Assembly (NCBI RefSeq): GCF_032714615.1
Contig: NZ_JAWDKA010000003.1
Location: 1 to 64,000, forward strand
Direction of reading: 5' to 3'
Origin: Methanorbis furvi
GTDB lineage: Archaea > Halobacteriota > Methanomicrobia > Methanomicrobiales > Methanocorpusculaceae
DNA: 64,000 nt
Of the stretch, positions 44,053-53,888 are shown in pieces; positions within the stretch are counted from its first letter, which is position 1, and each line of letters begins with the position of its first letter. Below the pieces are notes generated by a model. That model was not told where the DNA came from. It saw only the letters and a program-made list of their open reading frames with translations, and did no database searches. Position numbers and translations under genes: made by a program.

Positions 44053-47004
44053 ATGTTTGCTCCGAATCGCTACGGTCTGCCGAAAACCATACCAGACGAC
44101 CTTATCGCAGCATACCTTTGCGAACAAAAAGCAGATCCGGCAAACGCATGGATGATTTTGCCGGTAAACCGGCTCGCAGAAACAACAAAAAACCAGATCA
44201 TACAAGAAAACGGATCCTGCATACCATCCCGCATCACAACCATTCCTGAGTTTGCAAAAACCGTTTCGGCCGCAGTTTATCCAAACATCAGAATCCTTTC
44301 ATCGATCGAACAGACACTGATATTTTCTGAAATCATTGGAAAAAATCAGCGGATGCTCAACATATTTCCTGAGAAAAAGACCGGACTTGCAGCAGTAGAA
44401 AACCTCGTCACCCTCTACAACACCCTCCGCTACCGGCGCGCGCAGCTCCCGAAAGGAAATGAAAAACTTGCGGCCATCGCCTCGGTGTTTGAGGAGTACG
44501 AAACATTCCTGAAACAGAAACTGGCAGCGGATGCAGTCCGCACCCTTGAACTCGCAGCAGACGCTGTGCGCGACGGAAAATTCTCAATAAAATATGCAGT
44601 ACTGTTTGGCCACTATGCACCAAAAGAGCTGGAAACAGATCTCCTGAATGCAGTAAAAGCATGCGCGCAAAACGGAGTGGAGTTTGTTCCCCATGCAGAA
44701 AACACCAAAATATTTCCTGTGCGAAAAAATCTCGAAGAGAGCGAACACCACGAGTTCGCAGAAACAGTATTTCAGAAACTCTCCCTGTCGCCAAACCTCC
44801 CGATCAAAAAGATCGGTGTGTTTTCAAGCAGGTCGGCTGAACTCTCGGCAATCGCAGAAGAGATATGCCGCTTAATGGAAACAGGAGTCAGCCCCGGAGA
44901 CATCGCAATCCTCACGCCTGAAGTGCCGCTCTATGCAGAACTTGCCGGAGAACTGTTCCCGGATTTTTCTGCGGGGGGCAGCACACTGAAATTTGAAAGC
45001 TCTATCGGCTACCCCCTGTTCCGGTCTCCCGCAGTAGCCGCGGTGTTTTCCCTGCTGAAAACCGTGATCGGAAACTACCAAACTGAAGAGATGACAACAC
45101 TCTTTTCCTACCCGCACTTTTTCTGGAAGGAAAACACCATCTCATCCCGCGACCTGCTCTGGCTATCTCAGGCAGCAGAGATCACCGGCGGAAAACACCA
45201 GTGGCTGACATATCCGGAAAAACTGAAAAGCCGGCTGAATCGAAAAATGGAGGATTTTGACACTCCTGCGCCGGAAAAAGCAGAGCTTGCGGCAAAGGCA
45301 GCAAAAATAGATGCAATCAAAGAAAAACTTGAGCGGATTTTTGCTCTCCTCGCTCCCTTGAACGACGGAAAAAAAACCGCAGAAGAGTATATCGAAGAAC
45401 TTCGAAAGGTGCTTGCACAGCTTGAGTTCCCCGGAAAAGAGAGGAACGAGGCTGAAACGAATGCTTCGGCAGTGAAAAGTTTTGAAGAAGTACTTCTATC
45501 AATTGACTATGCAGAAACTCTCATCCGCAGCGAAAAAATATCTGCCGGAAAATTTTACTCGATGCTGTTTTCCTTTGTCAAGTCCGCACAAACCACCCCT
45601 TCATCACCCGCTGAAAGTGAAGAATGCGTGAAAATTTACGGATTCCGCGAGACCGTTCATCAGAAAATTCCGCACGTGTTCCTTGCAGGACTCACCGCCG
45701 ACGTTCTCCCCCGCGTGCATCCGCGGCTGCCGTTTCTGACGATGGCAGAAACTCTGGAAGCAAAGACCCAGACTTATGAAGAAACGCTCCGTGAAGAGCG
45801 GTACGCATTTTTGTCAGCACTGCTCACCGCAGAAAAATCCCTCTACCTCTCCGCACCAACAACAGACGAAGGCAAAGCAAAAATTCCGTCCGCATGGCTG
45901 AAAATGTTTGACCTGCCGGACGCTGCATGGGAAACAAAAGAGCTGCGGCATTCAAATGCATGGCTGTCGATGCATGCAGGAAAACTAATGGCAGAAAACA
46001 GCTGGGAAACGGATCTGGACACAAGCCGGCTGCCGGACCTGATCGACGCCGCACGAAGGACCGGAGTCGAGGTTGTCAGCCGTGCCGGAGCGCCGACAAC
46101 AGAGTACGACGCAGTATTTAGTGATGACCAGTTTACCGACCGGTACAGAAGCTCGGTCTGTTTCTCGGTAACCGAACTTGAGCGGTACGCCGCATGTCCC
46201 TTCCGCTGGTATACAGAGCTCCACCTGCGACTCGCAGCTCACCCTGATCCAAAGGGTGACGATACTCCTGAACTGGGAGTGGTCATTCACAAAACCATGT
46301 ACCGGATGATTGCAGAGTCGCAGTTTTTTCCGCCGACAAAAGAGACCCGCGAGTCTGCAACCGCGGATCTTATGAGAATTGCCGCAGAAGAGTTTGATCA
46401 GGCCGGCCTTGCAACCCCGAGATGGCAGAGCCTGAAAGACCGATACATAGGAACTCCCAGATATCCGGGAAGGCTCGTTGAAGTTATCGACAGAGAAATT
46501 GACGCTGCAAACTCAGGATACCTCACACCCAAAGAGATGCTGGAGTTTTCATTTTCGATGGAGGATGGACCAGGCATACCTCTGCCAAACGGTGATGAAC
46601 TCAGGCTGGAAGGAAGGGTTGACCGGATCGGAGTGCGGGGCAGCGAGTTTGTGGTGACCGATTACAAAACCGGCAAGGTGAAAACAGCTGGTGATATCAA
46701 AACAGGAAAATCCCTTCAGCTCCCCTTGTACCTCGCCGCAATCAGACATCTCAGACCGGATTTGCGGCAGGCAGGCGGCAGTTACTATCAGATATCGGCA
46801 AAATCGGTCTTGGAAACCTATCCGCTGAAGGATTCAGGCGACTATTATGTTTCGCTCGCACTTGAGTTCGCCGCAGCATACCGAAACGGAATGCAAAGAG
46901 GAGTCTGTGCACCGGTCTACAACAAAACCGAATGCTCCTTTTGCAAGGAGAGGTTCATCTGCAGATTTACCGAACTCAGATCACTCGGCGGAGGTGAAGA
47001 GTAG
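44053..47004 (+). CDS. addB: AddB-like nuclease subunit with Fe-S cysteines
   Basis: A 983-residue protein. The N-terminal 650 residues form an inactivated helicase-like fold: the Walker A site expected at the start is missing (MILPVNRLAETTKNQI), while later SF1-like segments remain (FGHYAPKELETDLLNAV, EECVKIYGFRETVHQKIPHV). The C-terminal RecB-type nuclease shows SVTELERYAACPFRWYTEL, LEGRVDRIGV and VTDYKTGK. One early Cys in YAACPF plus CSFCKERFIC near residue 958 give the four ligands of the AddB-type 4Fe-4S cluster. It pairs with the next gene, 3 nt away. Confidence 0.85.
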   Translation: MFAPNRYGLPKTIPDDLIAAYLCEQKADPANAWMILPVNRLAETTKNQIIQENGSCIPSRITTIPEFAKTVSAAVYPNIRILSSIEQTLIFSEIIGKNQRMLNIFPEKKTGLAAVENLVTLYNTLRYRRAQLPKGNEKLAAIASVFEEYETFLKQKLAADAVRTLELAADAVRDGKFSIKYAVLFGHYAPKELETDLLNAVKACAQNGVEFVPHAENTKIFPVRKNLEESEHHEFAETVFQKLSLSPNLPIKKIGVFSSRSAELSAIAEEICRLMETGVSPGDIAILTPEVPLYAELAGELFPDFSAGGSTLKFESSIGYPLFRSPAVAAVFSLLKTVIGNYQTEEMTTLFSYPHFFWKENTISSRDLLWLSQAAEITGGKHQWLTYPEKLKSRLNRKMEDFDTPAPEKAELAAKAAKIDAIKEKLERIFALLAPLNDGKKTAEEYIEELRKVLAQLEFPGKERNEAETNASAVKSFEEVLLSIDYAETLIRSEKISAGKFYSMLFSFVKSAQTTPSSPAESEECVKIYGFRETVHQKIPHVFLAGLTADVLPRVHPRLPFLTMAETLEAKTQTYEETLREERYAFLSALLTAEKSLYLSAPTTDEGKAKIPSAWLKMFDLPDAAWETKELRHSNAWLSMHAGKLMAENSWETDLDTSRLPDLIDAARRTGVEVVSRAGAPTTEYDAVFSDDQFTDRYRSSVCFSVTELERYAACPFRWYTELHLRLAAHPDPKGDDTPELGVVIHKTMYRMIAESQFFPPTKETRESATADLMRIAAEEFDQAGLATPRWQSLKDRYIGTPRYPGRLVEVIDREIDAANSGYLTPKEMLEFSFSMEDGPGIPLPNGDELRLEGRVDRIGVRGSEFVVTDYKTGKVKTAGDIKTGKSLQLPLYLAAIRHLRPDLRQAGGSYYQISAKSVLETYPLKDSGDYYVSLALEFAAAYRNGMQRGVCAPVYNKTECSFCKERFICRFTELRSLGGGEE

Positions 47005-47007
47005 ACA

Positions 47008-50000
47008 ATGGTGGAACTGACCAAACGACAAAAAGAGGCGCTTTCTATCGGAAAAAGTCTCTGCGTAACTGCGGGAGCGGGGACCGGCAAAACATTTCTG
47101 TTGAGCAGACGCTATCAGGTGCTGCTCTCTTACCTTCGGGAAACAACAGGGTCGGCAAGTGTTTCAGATATTTTGGCGCTGACGTTTACCGAAAAAGCTG
47201 CGGCAGAGATGCGGGAGAGGATTGAGTCCGATATCCGCGGTCTTGCAGAGACCGCAGGGAAAACGGAAGAGTATTTGTTCTGGACAGAAATTCTTGACGA
47301 GTTTTTCCGCGCATCGATCACCACCTTTCACGGATTCTGTGCCGCGGTTCTGCGGGAGTTTGCTCTCGACGCAGAGATTGATCCAGGGTTTGAGATTTTG
47401 GATGAGATGGAAAAGCAGGTGATGACCACAACCTCCATCAGAAATGTTCTGATGCGGCCACCGGAGTTTTTGTATGATGATGCGGCGCTGCTGTTCACTG
47501 ATGTTGCAGCACCGGAGAAAATTGTCGCAGAACTTTTGCCGCAGTATGTTGAGTTCAGAAAATTTTTCCCAACAAATGCTGACGAAAAAAAATTCTGCAT
47601 CAATGAGTGGCGGAAACTGATGAGTGAGGCCATCAGACACAAGCAGGAAATTTTTTTCGCTGACCCTTCCACAAAAAAATCGATCAGTGAACTGAAAACT
47701 CTCGCCAAAAGTTACGGCAGGGCTGACGACACCGGAGGAAAATATCTCAGAGAGATTTGCGATGCGCTGAATTATCTGAACATTGACGCGGATGAAGATC
47801 AGTTTTGTGCGGCGGTCGCAGCGATCAAGGCAGCGAACGGGACAAAAACCGGAAAAACTCTCGGCAGCAAAAAAGAGTTCGGCGACGATCTCATCAGGTT
47901 CCGCGACTCGTTTGTGACTCTGAGAAAAGCCTGCGACACATTCCCGGACGGCTGGTCACACCTTCCAAGAGAAGGAGACTCGTTCACCGAAGAAAGTGTG
48001 AACGTTATTGCAGCTCTCGGCCGCGTGACAGGCGAGGTGTATGCAAGGTATCAGCGGGAAAAACAGCAGAGAAATGCTCTTGACTTTGAGGATCTGATCA
48101 GGCTTGCAGGGGAGCTCACCAGAAATGAACAGGTGCAAAAAGTACTGAGGAAACGATATTCATACATTCTGGTGGACGAGGTGCAGGACACCGATCCTGC
48201 GCAGTCCGCTCTTATCTGGCGGATTGTCGGCTCTCTTGATCCGTCCAACGACTCGGTGTTTTTAGTCGGAGATCCAAAACAGTCGATCTATGCGTTCCGC
48301 AACGCAGACATCTGCGAGGTAAACGCGATGCAGGAGAAGATCTCCGCCGCCTGCAATACAGAGCCGATTGCACTCAACGTAAGTTTCCGCAGCACAAAGG
48401 AGATTCTTGGTGTCGTGAACTATCTGTTTGCAAAACTGTTTGCAAAATCCGCAGAGGCATGGGATGTTGGGTATGATCCAATCAAAGTGTCTCCGCCGCG
48501 TGCCTGCGACACGGGGACGGTGCAGATTCTTGAGACGATTCCTGACGACTCAGCGCCGCCAAGAGTTCTTGAAGCACGGATGATCTCAGCAAAAATTCTG
48601 GAGATGATCAGATCCGGCGTGTTGGTTCGCGACGGAAGCGAGCTGCGGCCTGCGCGGTTTGGGGATGTGGCAATTCTTTTGGAGACAAGAAACACGCAGG
48701 CTTTGATCGAGCATGCCCTGCGGGAGGCAGGAGTTCCTTACAGCATCTACAAGAGTCAGGGATTTTACCGGTCACAGGAGATCACTGATATAATGCTGCT
48801 TTTGTCGGTGGTTACCGGAATGGGTGACGACATTGCGATCTACGGCGTGCTCCGCTCTCCGTACTTTGGAATCTCGGATGCAGAGCTCTGTATCACCGGC
48901 GGCGGCAGTTACTACGGCAGGGTCAGCAGGTATGCAAAGGAACATCCTGAGTCGCAAATTGCCAGGGCAATGATACAGATTCGCCGGTGGCAGAGTTTTT
49001 CGATGCAAGAAGCGGTACCTGAATTTTTGCGGCGGGTTTTCCGCGAGGCAGGAATGTATGCGGTGTATGGAGGGATGCCGGACGGCAGATTTATTCTTGC
49101 AAATCTTGAGAAACTGATCGGGCTTGCCAGGACTCAGACCCGGAAACGGTCGCTGCCGCTCCCTGAGTTTGTGCGGATGCTTGCGACCGGTGCAGAGGAG
49201 GAGGTCAGCGAGAGCGAGGCGCAGGTTGATCTTTTGGATGGAGATGCGGTACGGATTATGACGGTCCATGCTTCAAAGGGTCTTGAGTTTCCGGTGGTGG
49301 TCCTGGCAAATCTTGACAGAAACACATCCCCGACCGGTACCGGACTGGTGCTTGATAAAATGTTCGGGGTCGGGCTTTCGATACGGATGCACGGCGAGGG
49401 GGAGAGACCTGCGGATACGTTTGTGCGGATGTTTACCAAGGAGATGCGGAGAGCAAAAGAGATCGCCGAACGGAAACGGTTGTTCTATGTTGCAATGACG
49501 CGGGCGAAGGATCATCTGGTTTTGTCGTACGTGAAAGAGAAGAGTTTCCCGCGGGAAAACAGCAGGGCGGAGTGGTTGTCTGAGTACCTGCTTCCCAAAG
49601 AGGAGGTGCAGTCATTTACGATTTCTGTTGATGAGATGGAGATTGAAATCTCCGTGACTTCGGGAACTGCGTATCAAGCGGAGGAGTGCAGGGATGTCTG
49701 TTGTCCTGCCCCTCCTGCGGCGTATTCGTATGCGGCGCCTGAGGAGGAGGAGGTTGTAAGGCGAAGAAGGCGGCCAGCTTCTGCAACAGCAATGAATCGC
49801 ACGGATGCAGACGAGCCAGCAACACCTAAAGCTCTCTACGGTACTGTTTTACATGGTGTGTTTCAGGGGCAGGATGCGTCGATGCTGTGCAGAAAGTACC
49901 GGCTGGATGCTTCTGTTGAGAAACAGATCAGGGATGCGTATGCACAGTTTTTGCAGTCTGCACTTATGCAGAATGTATCTGAGGAGTTCTGCGAGCTGCC

Positions 50001-50283
50001 GTTTTCAGTGGAAATTGCGGGTAGAGAGTTTACCGGAGTTATCGACCGGCTTGTCAGATATAGGGATGGAAGTCTGCGGGTGATCGATTACAAATCTGGC
50101 AGGATGAGTGCAACGGACGAAGAGACGCTTGCGCGGTATCAAAGACAGGTTTCTTTGTATGCAGCTGCGGTGGAGCGGCTGTTTTCGGTGCGGCCGCTCG
50201 CATGTGTGTACTTCTCGCATGATGCGGGGGTCTTGGAGGTTGATGTTTCTGATGAGAGGGAGGCGGAGATGTTTGGGGAGTAG
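47008..50283 (+). CDS. addA: AddA-like helicase-nuclease subunit
   Basis: A 1091-residue UvrD/RecB-family enzyme. Walker A is TAGAGTGKTFLLSRR (about 18-32), motif Ia contains LALTFTEKAAAEMRER, Walker B is LVDEVQDTDPAQ (about 390), motif III is VGDPKQSIYAFRNAD, motif IV is LNVSFRSTKEIL, motif V is VRIMTVHASKGLEFPVVV and motif VI is RLFYVAMTRAKDHLV. The C-terminal PD-(D/E)XK nuclease has GTVLHGVFQG, GVIDRLVRYRDG and VIDYKSGR. Together with AddB it should resect double-strand breaks. Archaea normally use HerA-NurA and Mre11-Rad50, so a bacterial origin is likely. Confidence 0.9.
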   Translation: MVELTKRQKEALSIGKSLCVTAGAGTGKTFLLSRRYQVLLSYLRETTGSASVSDILALTFTEKAAAEMRERIESDIRGLAETAGKTEEYLFWTEILDEFFRASITTFHGFCAAVLREFALDAEIDPGFEILDEMEKQVMTTTSIRNVLMRPPEFLYDDAALLFTDVAAPEKIVAELLPQYVEFRKFFPTNADEKKFCINEWRKLMSEAIRHKQEIFFADPSTKKSISELKTLAKSYGRADDTGGKYLREICDALNYLNIDADEDQFCAAVAAIKAANGTKTGKTLGSKKEFGDDLIRFRDSFVTLRKACDTFPDGWSHLPREGDSFTEESVNVIAALGRVTGEVYARYQREKQQRNALDFEDLIRLAGELTRNEQVQKVLRKRYSYILVDEVQDTDPAQSALIWRIVGSLDPSNDSVFLVGDPKQSIYAFRNADICEVNAMQEKISAACNTEPIALNVSFRSTKEILGVVNYLFAKLFAKSAEAWDVGYDPIKVSPPRACDTGTVQILETIPDDSAPPRVLEARMISAKILEMIRSGVLVRDGSELRPARFGDVAILLETRNTQALIEHALREAGVPYSIYKSQGFYRSQEITDIMLLLSVVTGMGDDIAIYGVLRSPYFGISDAELCITGGGSYYGRVSRYAKEHPESQIARAMIQIRRWQSFSMQEAVPEFLRRVFREAGMYAVYGGMPDGRFILANLEKLIGLARTQTRKRSLPLPEFVRMLATGAEEEVSESEAQVDLLDGDAVRIMTVHASKGLEFPVVVLANLDRNTSPTGTGLVLDKMFGVGLSIRMHGEGERPADTFVRMFTKEMRRAKEIAERKRLFYVAMTRAKDHLVLSYVKEKSFPRENSRAEWLSEYLLPKEEVQSFTISVDEMEIEISVTSGTAYQAEECRDVCCPAPPAAYSYAAPEEEEVVRRRRRPASATAMNRTDADEPATPKALYGTVLHGVFQGQDASMLCRKYRLDASVEKQIRDAYAQFLQSALMQNVSEEFCELPFSVEIAGREFTGVIDRLVRYRDGSLRVIDYKSGRMSATDEETLARYQRQVSLYAAAVERLFSVRPLACVYFSHDAGVLEVDVSDEREAEMFGE

Positions 50284-50462
50284 GTTTTGGTTTTACTTGA
50301 GTAACCACAAACGAGGCCACACCGCAGAACTCCTCTTCCAAGCAAAACCACAGATTTCGCTCGAAAATTATTTTTTCATACATCGCAGATTCCCCCAGAT
50401 TTTTGGAGCAAAGTCCGAAGCGAAGCAAAGCATCAATAGTCGGCAAAGCATATCAATATCCC
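50284..50462. other. Spacer with D/E repeat relic
   Basis: ttgagtaaccacaaacgagg (D word) is followed at once by ccacaccgcagaactcctc (reversed E word) at 50299-50335. A tail (cgcagattcccccagatttttgg) resembles the flank of family C. No gene; the frame open into asd from 50403 is repeat-derived. Confidence 0.5.
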
Positions 50463-51482
50463 ATGGTTAATGTTGGTATCCTTGGAGCCACAGGCGCAGT
50501 TGGTCAGCGCTTCGTGCAGCTTCTGGCAGACCATCCGTGGTTTTCCCTGACGACACTGACGGCATCGGACCGGTCAGCCGGAAAAACCTACGGCTCAGTG
50601 GTCAACTGGCGGCTTGACTCTCCCTTCCCTGACTCGGTAAACGACCTCGTCGTCTCTCCGACGACAGTTGACGCAGTAAAAGACTGTGACATCGTCTTTT
50701 CCGCACTGCCGGCAGAGATTGCAACCACACTTGAGTCTGAAATCGCAGACGCAGGTGTTGGCGTCTTCAGCAACGCAAGCTCTCACCGCATGGCAACAGA
50801 CGTCCCGCTGATGATTGCAGAAGTCAACCCGGAACATGCCGCACTGATTGACATCCAGAAAAAGAATCACAACCGCGACGGATTCATTGTCACCAACCCG
50901 AACTGCTCAACAATCATGCTTGCAACCGCACTCGCACCGCTGATGCAGTTCCCCTTCAAAAGCATACAGGTGGCAACCCTTCAGGCAATCTCCGGCGCAG
51001 GCTTTGACGGAGTCCCCGCATTTGGCATCTACGACAACGTCATCCCGTACATCGGATCTGAAGAAGAAAAAATCGCACGCGAAGCAAACAAAATTCTCGG
51101 AACATTTAACGGCGCAAAAATAACCGACGCCCCGTTTACCGTGTCCGCATCCTGCAACCGCGTCGCAGTAATCGACGGCCACACACTCAACGTCTGGATC
51201 GACCTCGCAGCAACTCCTGCCGAAGTTGTTGAAGCATTCAAGTCCTGGCAACCGCCGTTCTCCGGCCTCCCCACCCAGCCGGCAAAAACCGTCCAGTACC
51301 TTGAACAGACAGACAGACCGCAGCCGCGCCTTGACAGAAACCGCGGCAACGGCATGACAGTCTCTGTCGGGCGCGTCCGTGACGGCATCAGATTCGTGGC
51401 AATGGGTCACAACACCATCCGCGGCGCTGCCGGCGCATCGGTCCTGAATGCAGAGCTGCTGCATACCAAGAAATATTTCTGA
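50463..51482 (+). CDS. asd: Aspartate-semialdehyde dehydrogenase
   Basis: 339 residues from the ATG at 50463 (MVNVGILGATGAVGQRF); the frame open from 50403 adds a repeat-derived tail. It makes aspartate semialdehyde from aspartyl phosphate for lysine, threonine and methionine synthesis. The NADP loop GATGAVGQRF is at 8-17, the active-site cysteine lies in VTNPNCSTIML, the second motif is TLQAISGAGFDG, and the catalytic His-containing VIDGHTLNVW follows. Length fits the archaeal/fungal-type enzyme. Single gene ahead of alba, with no obvious shared transcript. Confidence 0.95.
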   Translation: MVNVGILGATGAVGQRFVQLLADHPWFSLTTLTASDRSAGKTYGSVVNWRLDSPFPDSVNDLVVSPTTVDAVKDCDIVFSALPAEIATTLESEIADAGVGVFSNASSHRMATDVPLMIAEVNPEHAALIDIQKKNHNRDGFIVTNPNCSTIMLATALAPLMQFPFKSIQVATLQAISGAGFDGVPAFGIYDNVIPYIGSEEEKIAREANKILGTFNGAKITDAPFTVSASCNRVAVIDGHTLNVWIDLAATPAEVVEAFKSWQPPFSGLPTQPAKTVQYLEQTDRPQPRLDRNRGNGMTVSVGRVRDGIRFVAMGHNTIRGAAGASVLNAELLHTKKYF

Positions 51483-51556
51483 AAAAGATTTGGAAGAATC
51501 AAAATAATTTCCATAATTTTTCCGATATGCCATATTCTGCAAAATGGGAAGCGATG

Positions 51557-51564
51557 AAATATAT
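51557..51564 (+). promoter_or_regulatory. TATA box of alba
   Basis: aaatatat lies about 33 nt before the ATG at 51594, giving a short leader that includes agaag just before the start. Confidence 0.5.
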
Positions 51565-51593
51565 CTGATTAACTGATACATTATACATAGAAG

Positions 51594-51860
51594 ATGGATA
51601 ATATAGTCCTGATTGGAAACAAGCCGGTGATGAACTACGTGCTTGCCGTGGTGACCCAGTTCAACGCCGACAACGCCGAGGTGATTGTAAAAGCACGCGG
51701 CAAGGCCATTGTTCGCGCAGTGGACACGACGGAGATTGTGGTCCGCCAGTTTCTTCCGAATGTGGTCAAGCGGAGTGTAACCACCTCCACTGATCAGGTT
51801 GAAACCGACAATGGTCCGTCAAACGTTTCGTGTATTGAAATAATTCTGGCAAAATCCTGA
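51594..51860 (+). CDS. alba: Alba DNA/RNA-binding protein
   Basis: An 88-residue chromatin protein. The diagnostic GNKPVMNYV (about 8-16) carries the lysine that contacts nucleic acid, and the C-terminal beta hairpin ([16 protein letters not shown]) is the minor-groove arm. Length matches archaeal Alba. It coats DNA and RNA as dimers. The 99-residue anchored protein starts 11 nt downstream, then a permease 6 nt after that, so these may share a message. Confidence 0.95.
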   Translation: MDNIVLIGNKPVMNYVLAVVTQFNADNAEVIVKARGKAIVRAVDTTEIVVRQFLPNVVKRSVTTSTDQVETDNGPSNVSCIEIILAKS

Positions 51861-51871
51861 TTTTTCTGCTT

Positions 51872-52171
51872 ATGTCAAAGAAAAATACGATTGTCGGGGT
51901 GATTCTTGTGGTCGCCTGTGTGCTCTGCGTGTGGTATGTGAGCATGCCAAAGACCGAAGAGTTTTCTGCCTCGGGAACGGTGGAGGTTCTCGGAGGCGGC
52001 ACGGTAATCTCCGGGGATGACGGCACAACCTATATCCCGATCTCCGGTGTTCCTGTGGAGTTCGACAATGGTGTGCGGGTTTCATTCACGGCAGTTCTGA
52101 ATACATCGGATGATTCTATGTATCGGGGGCATTACAAACCAATTGATCTGGTGAGTGTTTCCCGCGGGTAA
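51872..52171 (+). CDS. Small membrane-anchored beta-rich protein
   Basis: A 99-residue protein with one N-terminal helix (VGVILVVACVLCVWYVSM, about 8-25) that could be an uncleaved signal anchor. The rest is an all-beta domain (SGTVEVLGGGTVISGDDGTT, then VPVEFDNGVRVSFTAVL), likely outside the cell. No known family. It sits tightly between alba and the permease gene and may be an accessory of the permease. Confidence 0.75.
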   Translation: MSKKNTIVGVILVVACVLCVWYVSMPKTEEFSASGTVEVLGGGTVISGDDGTTYIPISGVPVEFDNGVRVSFTAVLNTSDDSMYRGHYKPIDLVSVSRG

Positions 52172-52177
52172 GAGAGA

Positions 52178-53416
52178 ATGTTTCCGGTTGCAGTTGCAAT
52201 TCTTGCAGTTGTTTTTTTGCTGATTGTGGTCCGCCGCGTGGGAGGAGTCAGGCTCCCCATCTGGGCGGTGATGACAGGCGGCGCTGTTGCAGCACTTTTG
52301 ACCGGATCGATCAGTATTCCTGATGCGGTTGCGTCGGTGAATGTGCAGCTGATCATATTTTTGTTCGGGGTGTTTGTTCTGGGGGTTGCTATGGAGCGGT
52401 CCGGACTTTTGCACACGACATCGGTTGCGGTATTTTCAAAGGCGAAGACCCGTTGTCAGGTGATGCTGTGGTTTATTTTTCTGATGGCGGCAACGTCGGC
52501 GTTTCTGATGAATGATACGGCGGCAATTATCGGGACGCCAGTGGCGTTATACTGTGCGAGGCATTTTGGGATTCCGGTGACAAGGATGCTGGTGGCTCTT
52601 GCAGCGTCGGTGACGTTCGGCAGTGTGATGACGCCGATCGGAAACCCGCAGGTGCTGCTGATAGCAATGTCAGGAGGGGTCCCTGATGCGTTTGTGAGTT
52701 TTTTCGTCTATCTGTTCGTTCCGGCGATGGTGAGTCTGTATGTCCTTTACCGGCTGATGATCTGGCGGCTGCCGGATGGTGAGGAGCTGTTGAAGGTTGG
52801 TCCTGATGCAAAGGAGCCGGAGGATCTGAAGCTGGAGAGGCTGGTGAAGCTGTCGCTTGTGCTTATGCTTGCAGTTATCGGTCTGCGGATGGTTGCGTCA
52901 ATGTTTGGTTACGAGCTTCCAATGGTGACGATCGCAGCTGCTGCCGCACTGCCGCTGATTATTTTTTCAAGGAGAAGGGTTGAGCTGGTGCGGGGTATTG
53001 ACTGGAGCACGCTGGTGTTTTTTGTGTCGATGTTTGTTCTGATGGCTGCGGTATGGAACACTGGGGTGATTCAGTCGCTTTTGCCTGAGTCGTTTACGAC
53101 GTCAATGCCGATGCTGTTTGTGGTGAGCCTTTTGGTGCCGCAGCTGGTGTCAAATGTGCCGTATGTGGCGCTGGTTCTGCCGGTGCTGGAGGCTGCGGGG
53201 GCGCCGATGTCGATGTATCTGACGCTTGCTGCGGGAAGTACGGTGTCAGGGGGACTGACGATTCTTGGTGCGGCAAGTTCGGTGATTATTATTCAGAATG
53301 CGGAGAAGCGCGGCCAGACGATGACTTTCTGGCAGTATTTCAGGGTGGGGGTCCCGCTGACGATTGTGTCTGCGACGGTGTTTATTCTGTGGATATGGAT
53401 GGTGTCGTCGTTGTGA
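52178..53416 (+). CDS. Anion permease of the ArsB/NhaD/SLC13 superfamily
   Basis: A 412-residue membrane transporter with about 11 helices. Ion-transporter superfamily features are the re-entrant hairpin FLMNDTAAIIGTPVALYCAR, the motif FGSVMTPIGNPQVLL, and in the second half VSNVPYVALVLPVLEA. The two halves repeat the NxxT/P-type signature in inverted topology. Possible substrates are arsenite, a di- or tricarboxylate, or Na+/H+ exchange; sequence alone does not decide, and no arsR or ars gene is nearby. It lies 6 nt downstream of the small anchored protein gene. Confidence 0.85.
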   Translation: MFPVAVAILAVVFLLIVVRRVGGVRLPIWAVMTGGAVAALLTGSISIPDAVASVNVQLIIFLFGVFVLGVAMERSGLLHTTSVAVFSKAKTRCQVMLWFIFLMAATSAFLMNDTAAIIGTPVALYCARHFGIPVTRMLVALAASVTFGSVMTPIGNPQVLLIAMSGGVPDAFVSFFVYLFVPAMVSLYVLYRLMIWRLPDGEELLKVGPDAKEPEDLKLERLVKLSLVLMLAVIGLRMVASMFGYELPMVTIAAAAALPLIIFSRRRVELVRGIDWSTLVFFVSMFVLMAAVWNTGVIQSLLPESFTTSMPMLFVVSLLVPQLVSNVPYVALVLPVLEAAGAPMSMYLTLAAGSTVSGGLTILGAASSVIIIQNAEKRGQTMTFWQYFRVGVPLTIVSATVFILWIWMVSSL

Positions 53417-53548
53417 AAAATGGCAGGGTGAATAGGTGGTCTGAGGTGAAATTTTTTGAAACACAAAACAACACGAAAAAAATGCAAGCGGGTAAGTGAT
53501 GAGTGTGGATGCACGAGATAAACCAACCGCAGATTTTCGCAGATTTCC

Positions 53549-53642
53549 AAATTTGCCAATCGCCATTATCTTGCGTTCGGGCGGGACTCCGGCTAATCGC
53601 CTCCGTCCATTTCGCCCTCACTGGATAATGGCTGGCAAATTT
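53549..53642 (+). repeat. Family C 94-nt hairpin, copy C2-left
   Basis: Same structure as C1, but the 9-bp stem reads gccattatc/gataatggc and the inner stem gggcg/cgccc: three base pairs changed relative to C1 with pairing kept. Confidence 0.85.
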
Positions 53643-53794
53643 CATCGGTTTTTTGTTGAGTGATGAGTGGGAACGATGAGAAAAAATAATGAAGGATTCA
53701 CACATATTGCATTTTTTAGAAAATGTGAACGGGTGGAGGGTGAGTGGGAACGATGAGAAAAACCACACTCACCACTCCAACAAAAAACCGATGA

Positions 53795-53888
53795 AAATTT
53801 GCCAGCTGTTATCCAGTGAGGGCGAAATTGACGGAGGCGATTAGCCGGAGTCCCGCCCGAACGCAAGATAACAGCGATTGGCAAATTT
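53795..53888 (-). repeat. Family C 94-nt hairpin, copy C2-right
   Basis: The stem reads gctgttatc/gataacagc as in C1, and the inner stem gggcg/cgccc as in C2-left; one inner pair is lost where gtcc became gtca. Confidence 0.85.
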
